This document shows, one piece after another, positions 9,858 through 21,658 of a stretch of 64,000 bases of DNA. Both the position numbers and the translations under genes were made by a program. The DNA comes from Sporobolomyces roseus (Eukaryota; Basidiomycota; Microbotryomycetes; Sporidiobolales; Sporidiobolaceae). The notes beneath the pieces were generated by a model. It was not told the origin of the DNA. It ran no database searches and saw only the letters and a program-made list of their open reading frames with translations. Numbering within the stretch: the stretch's first letter is position 1; each line of letters opens with the position of its first letter. Where the stretch lies: the NCBI GenBank assembly GCA_016617785.1, contig JADILM010000004.1, positions 372,001 to 436,000 on the forward strand, written 5' to 3'.

Positions 9858-12800
9858 ATGGCTTCAGCAGCCTCGATGTCTGCTTCAACTAGTTCGAGAG
9901 GATCGGCACCTTCAAAGATCACAAGAGCCGACTACACTCCTCCTCCTTCGCTAGTACGGCTACTAGAGTCAGTAAGGGATCCATCAAGAGTATCAGATGA
10001 ACTAGTCCAAGAAGCGACAGAAGCAGCACTCGGATTTCTCCTCTCAACTAAACCAACCTCACTTCATGTCATCACATCGACTATCAAAGGGAAGGAGCCA
10101 GCTAGAGATGGATCAGATCAGCTTGTTCATTGGTATTGCGGTCAGGGAGGAGCTCAAGAGTGTTGGGAACCAGCGACGTTTCTCATTCGTTTGCTCGGAT
10201 TCAAGAGGAAAGATGAAGTAGCAGAATGGAGAGACCGGTTCGAAGCGTGAGTTAGCCTTCTCCTTATCTACATCCTGTCGCGCTGGGAGAATACGGAATC
10301 GCAGAATCCCAGCTTCGTGATACCCCTCGAATATCGAAATCACTGAACTTCTCGCTTTCGAACAGATTGATGTCAACTTGTCCAGCTTGCGTCGAGTCTT
10401 ATCAAAGAGCAAAGAGAGAGTGTCTCGATAGGTACGTATCTCAGATAGGAGGGCGTGACAGGTTGAACTCGACGAGTCCTGATTCATCGTTTTCCAGGTA
10501 TCTTCGACTGTACAAACCAGACAAATCAGTTCAGAACTTTCACAATGGAGTCGAGAACATTGAACGCAACACTCTATTTGCTTCATTCGCATCGGCAGGA
10601 TTCGACGTTCCCTCCTCCGCCTCAGATCCCGACTATCGTCCTTCTCGAAGATCTTCACTCGCCGCTCTCCCCCTCACTTCGGTCCAAAACGTTCTCGCAA
10701 ATCCTGCACTCTTCGAATCGGACAACGTCGTCGATATGTTCACATCTGGACTCCCTCTCTCTTCTCCCCTCCCGCTTCCTCCTCGACCTTCAGCAGGTCT
10801 CCTCGCTTTCCGTCTGCACCAGTCTCAACTTCTTCGCGACTTCGCCCAATCTCAACTCGACCGATGCACCTCCCAACTCAGCCCAGAAGATTATCGAGCG
10901 AATGGAATCGGTGTCGTGCTGGATTCGCATCTCGGAGTGATGGCAAGTCGGGATAGAGGGGACGTTGATGCAGTGACGGGGATTCATATGTATTATACGG
11001 AAGGGAAGAAGGAGTTCTGGGAAGGGTTGACAGCTTGTTTGAGGGTGTTGTCGCCCGATGCGATTCGACAAAACCTGTTGAAGCGGACGACGACCACGAC
11101 CGCATCACTGAACGTAGTCAAGCAAGTTGCAGGTCACCTCAACGATTCTCAGGATGGCGACTTCGATTACATCGCTCAAGTCTGCATCTGCCTCAAAGTG
11201 CTCCTCGACAAACTCGGTTCTCACTTCTGGCCAAGCGACGACGATTCGTATCCAGAGACCGTCCTACACAACATCCTCGGAAATCCTCTATTTCAGACCG
11301 CTTTCACCGAAGACCCTCTCCTCTCCGTTCCTTCCTCGAATCCCCTCGATACCCCTTGGCTCGACTGGATTCCTGCATACCTCCTCTCCGTCGCTCACTC
11401 CCCATCCTTCTTCACCGACGCTCTGGCTCTCATCGCCTCCACTTTCCTCGACTCTCTTCAGCAACTCCGATTCGATCCCTCCTCTCGTACCCGTGCCATT
11501 CAAACTGCTCTCGCCATTCTCACCGACGTCTTCATCTCGACCAACTCAGCGCCTTCTTCTTCAAGCGACGCCGACATCATCATATCTGGTCCTCGGTATC
11601 CTCACGCATCGACAGCAACCAAAGTTCTCGACCTTCACGCGAGTTTCATCGCTCAACTCGCATTCTCGAAATCTTACGCCGGTCCAGAGTGGAGTCAAGC
11701 TTCGAGTGCTGCAAAGCTCTTCCTCGCAGGTCTCATGAAGCGGGATAGTATGGCGATATCGAAGGGAATTGTAGCTTTGGGTTTATTCAGTCAGGAGTAT
11801 CAAGATCGGGAAAAGAGGGAGAAGAGACGGCAGCAGAAAATCGCAGCGGGAGATGCTCAAGCGAAGAACGAACCTGAACACGTTCGACCGACTCCTCCGA
11901 AATCGATTACCTATGCGAAAGCAATCTGGGATCGAGCCTACGAAACGATTCGAGACGAAGATGCTCAAGGGATCAACATCCTTCTTCAAGCAGTCTCTCC
12001 CATCGTAGCTTACGAGAAGCTCACGAGTCGAACCTGGGCGCTCAAGGACATCATCCGGAATCAGATGAAGGCTATCAACGACGCTCTCGCAACAGCTCGA
12101 GACCCCCTCATCACTCTCCTCATGTCCTTCGCCGACGAACGCGTCGATCACCTCCTCGAATTCCTCTCTCAACCTGGAGCTGTCCTCAGTACCGTCGTCG
12201 TCCTCTTCTCCCCTGTCGAAGCGGTTCACAACACGGCTCAAGGTCTCGTCAAACAAGCATTTGATGTACCGACTCGTCGAGACGTCTTCTATCACCTCGC
12301 CGCAAGGTTCCCCGATGGTACACTTCAAGGTCTCGCATCAGCCATTCAATCCTTCCGATCTTGCGCTCGAAGTCTCCCCGAGGCGTGCGGGATGGCGAAG
12401 CGACTCGTTCGATGCCTCAGTGACGTGATCGACGTTTTCTGCGCCACTACCGATGGACTACTACGAGATCCGGACTACGTCGCCCGAGGAAAGGATGTCA
12501 AGCTTCAAGGGAAACTACTCAAGTTGTGGGAGTTGATGGGAGATTCTCTCGCTCTCCTGTTCAAGAAGACTCCGGATTGGGCGCTCTTCTTCGAGAATGA
12601 GGAGATGACGGAATGGATGAGGGATGCAATCTTGTTTGGAGTGGATATGCTCGACCAGATTAGGGTATTCGAAACTATCATCTCCGGTAAATCACTCGAC
12701 AAATCTTCTACACCTCTCGACTCTCCCACCAAATCTCTCGCCGTCACCTCGAAGGAGTCTCGTAACGCCGCTACCATGATCATGTCACTCACAAACCCTC

Positions 12801-15800
12801 TCGAAGAACTTCTCGCATGGTTACGACTCAACGATCAAGACCTCCTCCTTCACGCCTTCAACCTCGTTCGACGCATGCTCGGCCGATTCACTCGATCAGG
12901 ACTCGAGTTGAGGGAGTCTGTTGTGGCTAGGCTCAAGAAATTGACGGATCGGAGTACCAGTACGAGTGCCGAGAAAAGGTCGACGATCTTGAGGGATGAT
13001 CAGTTACTCGAGTTGAGGGATGCACTCGCTGCGAACACGACGAAGGAAGAGGCGAGAGAACAACGAGTCAAGGACAAGGCCAACGGAGGAGTAGTTATTC
13101 AGATCGATTCGGACGACGATCAAGTTTCGACTTCATCGAAATCGGTACGCGTCAAATCGTCCGTCAACGTCACTTCGGGTCCTACACAATCGAAGCTCCC
13201 TTTCCCTGCTTTCCCTGGACGCGCACCACCAACGAAGACCAAAGCGAAAACGAAACTTCCTCCTGCTCGACCAAAAGGAGTTCCCTGGACGACTTATTCA
13301 GCTCCGAAATCAACTTTGAGCGAGTCATCTGAATCGGAATCATCAGACGAGGAGGAGAAAGTAGGAGGAAAGAAACTTACTGGACTCGCGCTCCTCGCTA
13401 AAGATCAGAAACCAGCGATCAAGAAGACGGAGCGAAGACAGATCAAGATGGTTGACGCTCTCGGCGCCGAAGCACAAGGTTCTCGAGGGCAAGCCATCGC
13501 TCGACCTGGAGTTCGCAAGGAGGATCGACAAGCTGCTCGAGCTGCTCGACTCAGGGCCGCTCAAGACTTCTCTCGACTTCATCGACAGATCCTCCAATGG
13601 AATCCAGCGACAGACGACCCGAATTGTCCAGACGTTGATCTACGAACGAAACTTCCTGGATCGTTCCGCTCTCCCGAAGATTACTTTGCCGCTTTCGAAC
13701 CTCTCCTTTTGACCGAATGTTGGGAGCAAATTCGTCAAGCAAAGATCGAAGCTACTCAAGAAGGACAAGTCCTCTTCGCCGTTATCGCTGGTCGTCAGTC
13801 CGTCGATGATTTCGTCGACGTCTTCTGTACGATCGAGCATGGTCAGATGCGAGATCGAATCTACTTCGGAGACTCGGATCTCGTTTGGCTTCGACAAGGT
13901 CAACGCCAGATCTTTGCGAAGATCCAATCGGTTTCGTTGAAACGGGACTTCTTCGAGCTCACTCTTCGCTGTCATCTCGGGAAAGACGTGCACGATGCTG
14001 GATCAGGCCTCGGCGCGAGAACCCGATGGGAACTCCTCAAACTCGCAAAGTACGTTCTCTTCTTCGATCTGTACGTCAGCGCCTTACTCTAACTCTCGTT
14101 TCGTCACAGTCTTAGCACGGTACATCGAGAGTACGCTGCACTTCAAGCTCTCGAATGGCTCGACCTCTGTCCCGACATTCTCGATCCTCGACCACCTCCA
14201 GCAATGCCTCTCGACGCTCGATTGATTCAGAATACGATGGACGCTTACAAAGTCAACGAACCTCAAGCTCGTGCGATTCAAGGCTCACTCCGAACGAACG
14301 GGTTCTCACTCATTCAAGGGTAAGTTCACGCTTGTCTTTGCGTAATTTTCAGCAGAAACTGATGCCTGCTTTTCTCAACAGACCTCCCGGAACCGGAAAG
14401 ACTAGCACGATCGTTGGACTTGTCGGAGCATTTGTCGAATCTCGACCTCGTATCGCTGCACCTATCGCGGTTGGAAAGCCCACGATTCCTTCCGACCTTC
14501 CTCCTGTACCGAAAGTCCTCCTTTGCGCGCCGAGTAACGCCGCCGTCGACGAAGTAGCGAAACGACTCAAGGAGGGAGTGCGAACGTCGGACGGTCAACT
14601 CTACGTTCCGAAAGTCGTTCGTATCGGAGCCGATTCATCTGTCGACATTTCGGTCAAGGAAATCTTCATCGACGAACTCGTTGAGCGAGCTACGAGCGGA
14701 GCGAAAACGGCCGTCAACTCTTCAGACGCTCAAACTCGAATGCAATCGATGCGAAACGAGATCGAAGGACTTCGACATCAGCGAGACGACAAACAGATGG
14801 AGATGGATTCTGTGATGAACAACGACATGCGACGAGGAGAACTCAACCTCGAACTCAAACAGATCAAGGCCAAGATCTTCGACCTCTCTCAACGGCTCGA
14901 CAGCGAGAAGGACAAGGCTCAGCAGTCAAGACGAGCGATGGATGCAGAACAACGCAAAATGAGGATCAAAATTCTTTCTGAAGCCGATGTAATCTGTTCG
15001 ACTCTGTCTGGAGCTGGTCACGACTACATGTCGCAACTGCCCTTCGACTTTGAGACTGTCATCATCGATGAAGCGGCTCAATCGATCGAGCTTTCCTCGT
15101 TGATTCCGCTCAAATACGGATGCACGAAATGCATTCTCGTTGGAGGTAAGCCTCCACTTCGCGTTCCTTCTCTGCTTCGATCGCTGACATCGCTTCTCTA
15201 CTTCTGTAGATCCGCTTCAGCTGCCGCCTACTGTCATCTCGAGCGTCGCAGCAAGAGGAGGTTACGACCGATCCCTATTCGTTCGTGTCATGCAGCGAGG
15301 TCCCCAAGCTGTTCATCTTCTAAGGTCAGTCTCCTTGGTCACTTTCTCGAGTCGCTATGAGAGGACTCACAATTTTCGTGCTGCATCGATAGCATTCAAT
15401 ATCGAATGCATCCCAACATTTCCGCCTTTCCCTCAGCAGCTTTCTATCAATCTCGCCTCACCGACGGACCAAACATGGATCAAAAGACGCTCGCGACTTG
15501 GCACAACAATTCTCTCTTCCCTCCTTACGCCTTCTACCACGTCAGCGGTATGGAAACTGCCGGTCGACATCATTCCTGGACGAACCCTCAAGAAGCGCAA
15601 ACCGCTCTCGCAATCTATGACCGACTCTCGAAGGAGTACTCTACGATCGACTTTGCTTATCGAATCGGAATAGTCACTCCATACAAAGGTCAAGTAGGAG
15701 AGCTGAAGAAGGTATTCCGTCAGCGATATGGCGACGAGATCCTCTCTCGAATCTCGTTCAACACCGTCGACGTAGGCCTTCCTCCTCTTGCCCTACAACT

Positions 15801-16613
15801 TGAGCCGATGACTGACTTTCTTTCATCTTGACACAGGGCTTCCAAGGACAAGAGAAGGACATCATCATCTTGTCGTGTGTTCGAGGAGGTTCAGCAGACA
15901 AAGGTGTCGGATTCTTGGCTGATACTCGGTGAGTACACGATATGTGAGCGTATTCAAGAGACTGACTCGGACTCGACTTCTAGTCGAATGAACGTTGCCT
16001 TGACTCGAGCTCGTTCGTCAATCTGGATCCTTGGAGATTCGAACAAGCTTCGTTCGAATCAGTACTGGTCGAACCTCGTAGGCGATGCTGAGACTCGTGG
16101 ACTGTTCCGAAATGTGAGATCGGCCTCGTCGCCAGCTTTGCTCGTCGACCAAATGCTGACGTCGATCTCTGTATCTCACAGGTCGATCTCAACACTTTCA
16201 GATCCGGCTACTCGGCGCCACCGACAATCTCTCGTGCTATTCCCGTCGTCAAGTCGAAAGCACGAGCAATCGAGATGTCACCAGCTTACGGATCAAACGC
16301 TGCTGATCCTCTACGATCCGCCAATTCAGCTCCTTCAAACGGAGTCTCATTAAACGGTGCTCCTCCTCCACCCTCCGCCGCTCCCTCTGCACCTCTCACT
16401 GGAGCCAAGAAGCGTATCAGCGATGCGATGGACCTACCCGGAAACTCAAAGAAGCCAAAACTCGACGGAGCAGAATCAGCTCCACCTCTCGGACCTGGAC
16501 CTTCGAGATTACCCGCTGGCAAAGTCAATCCCGCAGCTGCACCCGCACCAATCCGCAAGAAAGCTCCTCCTTCACTCTTTGTACCAACGAGGCGTCCACC
16601 TCCCAAGCGATGA
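9858..16613 (+). CDS. SEN1: SEN1-type superfamily 1 RNA/DNA helicase
   Basis: Homologue of yeast Sen1 / human senataxin, a nuclear 5'-3' helicase that resolves RNA-DNA hybrids and ends noncoding Pol II transcription. Ten exons: 9858-10246, 10366-10431, 10498-14049, 14110-14319, 14382-15145, 15210-15324, 15393-15771, 15837-15928, 15984-16113, 16182-16613. They sum to 6129 nt (2042 aa). The N-terminal ~1000 residues are a helical SEN1_N-like region, then an acidic/basic linker. The helicase core shows Walker A GPPGTGKTST, LLCAPSNAAVDEV, Walker B IIDEAAQS, GDPLQLPPT, YRMHP, GIVTPYKGQ, DGFQGQEKD and VALTRAR. A helical insertion (about 14740-14960) between Ia and II matches the 'stalk' region. The tail is Pro-rich with basic KKRISD and RRPPPKR stretches, likely nuclear signals. 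The intron at 10432-10497 is a multiple of three with no stop, so its retention would keep the frame. Confidence 0.93.
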
Positions 16614-16784
16614 TCCTCTCTTTCGTTATTTCTCTCTAAGCATCCTTCGTTCTCGCATTTCCTTCGCATCCCGCAATCTCGTATCTCCTACTTTGTCTCT
16701 CTCTTCGCAATCTCTGCAAATGAATCAATTCTCTTTCCTTTACTACGCATCTATCTGCATTTCGCAAGCTATCTTCGAGAAGAC

Positions 16785-19485
16785 CTAAAAGTCTACATAC
16801 TTGGCCAAGAACCTCAAACCCTCCTCGAACGCAACCCATTCGTTCTCGACATTGTTTGTGATCGGATGTCCCTCACCAGCAAACGTCAGCATTTCGATAT
16901 TGAGCGGTTGTCCATCTCGACCTTTGTTCTTCTTGAGCGCGTGGAACCATGCTCGAGCTTGATCGGGAGGGACCCTTCTATCATTCTGACCGACTAGTAG
17001 GAGGGTCGGAGTCGTGACTGCCTCGGACTTGGCGAGAGGTGAAGCGTTGTGAAGCTTTTCGAAGAGCTCTGGAGTCAGAATTCCGGGAGGAGAGGTCAAG
17101 GAGTAGTCGAGGTTCATTTCGGCATACGTCCTATTGATTGTAGAGAGGATGAGCCTAAGAAGCGAACGTTTGAAGAAGAGGAGAGAGCGTACCAATCAGG
17201 AATATCTGTCACAGACAGCATTGAGGGGAGATCGACGACGGGGTTTCGCATGACACACGCATCGAACTCTTCAGGGTACTTGGATGTCAAGTGAGAACCG
17301 ATCCAACCTCCGTGTGAACCACCAATGTAAACACATTTCCTCTTCGTGCCACTTGCGAGAGATAGCGTGTTGAGGTAATGTTTCGTAGCGAGAGTAGCGT
17401 TGACTTCGAGGATACCTAACTCGGGTGCGAGAGCATCGACAAAGTCTTGACCGAATCCCAAGGAACCAGGGTAGTTGACGAACGCAACTCTAAATCCAGC
17501 GAGTGCCATCGTCGGCGCCGATACGAACCATTCATTCGTAGTTGTCGAATTGGGTCCTCCATGAGCAGTGACGATGAGAGGTGGGAGATTGATTGAAGCG
17601 GGCGCGGCAGGGTTGATGGAGATGGGAGAGACGAGAATGATTTCGGAAGGGAGGAATTTCGGTAATGGGAGAATGGTGGTCGAGAGGCGAGAAAGAGCTT
17701 CCTTGACTGCAAGAAGCGAAGGGTCATATATTCATATCAGTGTCGGAAACTTGACAGTCAATGTGGCAAAATCGCAAACTCACGATCATCTGAAACTTCC
17801 GTCTCTCTAATGACTTTCCATTCGATGCCATCTCCCTCGAACCGTATCGTAAGATCTGCAACCACCAACTGAGGCGACCTTGTAGAGCTGCTCCTCGCGG
17901 CCACGACTCTTCCTTCTCCATCCGTTCCAAACACTCCGAACGAATCCAATTCTCTTTCCTGCTTCAGATACGGCAGCACGACATCATCCTCGTCTGCTTT
18001 CGGCCAAGGTGCCAAATTCGTCACTTTCCCGTCGACGAGACTGACGAGTAAGGGAACTCGTCTCGACCTCCAAATCGAGGAGAAGACGATGTAAGGTTTC
18101 GAGTCGAGCGAGAGGAAAGCTTGTTGAGAAGAAGGGAGTTGATCGACGTAGATTCCAGGGAAGTCGTCGGTTTTCGGGGAGTAGACCGTAGAGACGAGAT
18201 CTTTCGTTGACCAACTTGAGGAGGACGAATCGAGAGTGAGGAGGTGGAGGGAAGCGCAGGAAGAGTGAACACCACCGAGTGCGTTGCTGATGTAGACTGC
18301 AGAAACCTCTGACGAGGAGGAGGAGGAAGAGATGGGGCAGACTCGAGGCGAGCGAGATGATCGATCTTGAGGAGAGATGGGTTGAACTTTTGTTGCGCTG
18401 TAGGATCGTTCCTCCTCCTCCTTGCCCTCACTCATACCGAGGGTGAGCTCGTACACCCTTGCTGGTCGGTTTGCGCAGTAGACTATCCCGAGCTTGCGAT
18501 CGTCACCGAGAGAAGCATAGCCAGTTGCGAGGAGCTTGAGAGTCGGAGAAGAGCTGGTGGATGAGGATGAGGGAAGGAAGACGGGTTGACCAAAGTTGAC
18601 GTGCTCGCCTCCGGTTTCCGGGTAAGTCAATCGATGGAGTGAGGGACGAGGTTTCGAAGAATCGGAAGAGGAGTCGAGTTGCGAGCGAAGAGGGGAAGTC
18701 GATAAAGCGACGAGGAAGAGCGTCGGCTCCTTTTTACCGGTAAAGGTTTCGCCATAGTCTGGTGTGTAGCGGAATTTGTCGGAAGCAGGGCGAGCGTAGG
18801 GGTCTTCTGAAGGTTTCGGCGAGGGAGATTCGGCGGTGAAGACGAGATGCTGGTTGTCGGGATGCCATGAGGGTGCACCAAAGGTAGCTACCAAGCTCTC
18901 GAGTGTCAGCTCCAGGCGTGGAAGGTGGGAGCGTCGAGAACGTACCATCAAAGTAGAAATCTCCCGTTTGTTTCGTCACGTCGATTTCCTCCATCTTGCG
19001 CTCCCCTCGTCCCGTCAAGATCTCGACCACTCGCTTCTCTCCCTTTCCATCTTTCCCTGATCTAACCCTGAACTTGGCTAATCGAGATCCATCCGGTGAG
19101 ATGATCGAATATTTGACTTCTTCCGAGGTTGTGACGGCAGGAGATCGAGCGATCACTTTCGCTTTCGCACCGAGAGTGATCGTTTCGGATGCCGAGTACT
19201 TTGTGAGAGCTGAGAGAGATTTCTGTGAGGTAGTGAACTGCAATTGGGCTAACAAAAGTCGGGAGATGCGGGGAGCAAAGTCAGCTTTCACGGGGCTCGA
19301 GACCATTGCAGGCAGTGAATGTACTCACAGTATCCATCCTCAGACCATTGATTGGGCAGGAAGGTAGCTGCAGTGACACTGGGTAATTCGTAAAGTTGTT
19401 GAGCGTAATCGAATGCCTGAGCGAGTTGATCCGGTGTGTCGGTCGGTGTAGATGGTGTACTTGAGCTCATTGGGAGCTGAGTCAT
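16785..19485 (-). CDS. APEH: Acylaminoacyl-peptidase (prolyl oligopeptidase family, S9)
   Basis: Cytosolic serine peptidase that removes N-acylated residues from short peptides. It starts at the ATG at 19485 (MTQLPMSSSTPS); the more upstream frame lacks an ATG. The N-terminal two-thirds form a beta-propeller, including LVCTFSAESPSP-like and SDKFRYTPDYGETFTGKKEP segments. The C-terminal alpha/beta-hydrolase domain has FRVAFVNYPGSLGFGQDFVD, the nucleophile elbow GGSHGGW, then ACVMRNPVVDLPSMLSVTDIPDW, typical of acylaminoacyl-peptidases rather than other S9 enzymes. The catalytic Asp sits in LVGQNDRRVPP and the His in GEGHPI near the end. The stop is at 16785-16787. Several short introns interrupt it, at about 19330, 18950, 17780, 17715 and 17180. 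It converges tail to tail with SEN1, 171 bp apart. Confidence 0.88.
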
Positions 19486-20076
19486 AGTCTGAGAAGTGAA
19501 GGGAAGGGAAGGAAGGAGAGAGAGAGAGAGAGAGACGTTCCCCTCGTTCCTCAGGTTCACCACGAGGTAGATTTCAAGGTTCAACTCTTGACTCGTAATC
19601 CATTCCTATACTGACCCGATCCTCATCAATACTACATGCCGCCTCTTCTATATCGGTTCCTGCACCTCCGACTCACGACTCCAATATCTCGATTCCTTGA
19701 CCAAGGGTGAATGAAAGCAGGACGTATCAAGTGTTGCTGAAGTCGGGGTCGGTCGAGTGGAGTGAGGGGAAGGATGATGTGGCTAGCTGGGCTGATTGAG
19801 GGTGCTCTTCTGAACCAGCAGCAAGCGAGGGTAGTAAGCAGTCGAACGAAAACGTAGAAGTCTACTCGGACTAGGTTGTCCGAACACAGAATGATAGACG
19901 GCTATGAGCTTCAGGGCAACGACTCGTGTTTCGGGTGATAAGCGGTTAGTCTCAGATCTATTGCCGTCGGTCAGTTTCGAATTCATTTTTTTGAACCCCT
20001 TGAAAAGTTTCGGTCTTCTTCTTCTCTCTCTTCAGTATTCTACGCATCGACAACGGCAGACGACCTTATATATAGG
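19486..20076. promoter_or_regulatory. Divergent promoter, acylaminoacyl-peptidase / YeeE-like transporter
   Basis: A 591-bp spacer between two divergent genes. On the peptidase side a GA repeat (about 19519-19535, CT on the coding strand) lies just upstream of the ATG. On the transporter side TTATATATA at 20066-20074 ends only 2 bp before the ATG at 20077. It can act as a TATA box only if the true start or transcription start is further downstream. No extra gene seen. Confidence 0.45.
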
Positions 20077-21276
20077 ATGGACGGAATCCCAGCACCTCTG
20101 GTAGGAGGATTACTACTCTCCTTCGCAACTTCCTCCCTTCTCATCGATCAAGGAAGGATCCTCGGCTGCAGCGGCGTCGCCCATGCCACTCAAGCAGCAA
20201 GTACGAAACGACTACTTTCCCTCTTCTCCACCAAGAACCCTTCCAGACGCGAAGCAGACGCAAAGGATGAAAGCTGGAAAACGGCATCGGTACTCGGACT
20301 TGTTGCGGGAGGTTTCGCTTTGTCACGATCGCAGGGACCGCTAGAGCTACTGGTCGGACAAACAATATTCGATGGAGTAGTACCAGGTCTGCTGGGGAGA
20401 CCAATCATGGCAGGATTTACTGTTGGGCTCGGAACGAAGGTTAGTTCTCTTCCTTTTCTCACCTCGGTGTCCTCGCATCTCAACTAAACATATTCCCTCA
20501 ATGACTAGCTCGCTCGTGGTTGTACATCTGGACATATGCTGTTAGGAATGGCTCGACTCTCAGCAAGATCCATTGCAGCAACCTGCACTTTCTTCCCCGT
20601 CGCCATGATCACGGCTCGATTATTCCCTTACGCCCTTCCTCTCCACATGTCAGCAACCGTCGCTACTCTCAACCTCTCCTACCTCACCCCCTCGCTCTCC
20701 CTCCTCTTCCTCCTTCCCATCGCAACTTCCCTCCTCGCTCATCGAATCTTCCCAAATCGACTCGCTTCCCTCATTCAATCCTTCTCGCTCTCCTTCCTCT
20801 TTTCCCTCGGACTCGCTCTCACCGGAATGCTACGACCTAGCAAAGTCCTCTCATTCTTCTACGTCCCCCTCTCATCAACCTCATCGAAATCACTCCCTCC
20901 TTGGGACCCATCACTCGCTCTCGTCGCTTTAGGAGGTCTACTTCCGAATATGATTGCGTGGAGGACACTAGTCCGAGATCGTGCGTCTCCGAGAAAGAGG
21001 GAGAAATGGGAGGTACCGACCGGAGGGAAGATTGATACGAGATTGCTCGTCGGAAGTGCGATCTTTGGAATAGGTTGGGGTGAGTCTACCTTTATCTTCC
21101 TCTCGCTCGACTACCTCATACTCATATCGCGTCGTATGGCTGTCGTAGGGTTGGCGGGAGTGTGTCCAGGGCCACTTTTAGCGGTTTTGGGATCAAAAAC
21201 CGGAGGTTCAGCTCTCGCTTTGTTTGCTGGAGCTTTCGCGGTTGGTGGGTTCGTTGGAGATAAGGTACAGCTATGA
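20077..21276 (+). CDS. YeeE/YedE family sulfur-compound transporter
   Basis: Polytopic membrane protein of the Sulf_transp (YeeE/TsuA-like) family, whose bacterial members take up thiosulfate. Exons 20077-20439, 20509-21079 and 21149-21276 sum to 1062 nt (353 aa). Two family-defining motifs carry the conserved cysteines: GLGTKLARGCTSGHMLLG early and GWGLAGVCPGPLLAVLG near the end. Helices follow with FPVAMITARLFPYALPL and GGSALALFAGAFAVGGFVGD. The third exon junction passes through GWG|LAG; that 69-nt intron has no in-frame stop, so a retained form would insert 23 residues right at the second cysteine motif. The substrate in this fungus is an inference from the family. Confidence 0.85.
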
Positions 21277-21658
21277 GGTGCGTAGTAGCTGGACGAGATT
21301 GATATTATAACTTATCATTTTGCATCGAATCGTCGGGAGGATGGGAGGTTGCGAAGCGAGAGCGACGATCTCGACACGCTGCTCGGAAAACTTGGCTTCA
21401 GTGCACAGTCGTACGAGCAGCTCTCGCGGGTCATCTGTCGCTCGAAAGACTAGTCAAATGGTAGAGTCTTCGCTGACTCTCTCTCTCTCTCGAGTTTTTG
21501 GCTCGACTTTGTTTTTTCTTCCTCTCTCTTCACCTCACGACCTCATACTCTCTATTCACGTATCGTACAGCTAGATAATAATCAACAGCTCATAACCTAG
21601 CTAGTCCCATCAAGCCCCACTCCATCATCGCTGATTTCTTGCCCTTTCAAGATCAAGC
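21277..21658. other. Intergenic region between YeeE-like and DUF6533 genes
   Basis: A 382-bp spacer between two genes on the same strand. It contains an AT-rich patch after the YeeE stop (about 21300-21320), a CT-rich tract (about 21476-21555) typical of promoters here, and a likely short 5' UTR. No coding region supported. Confidence 0.4.
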
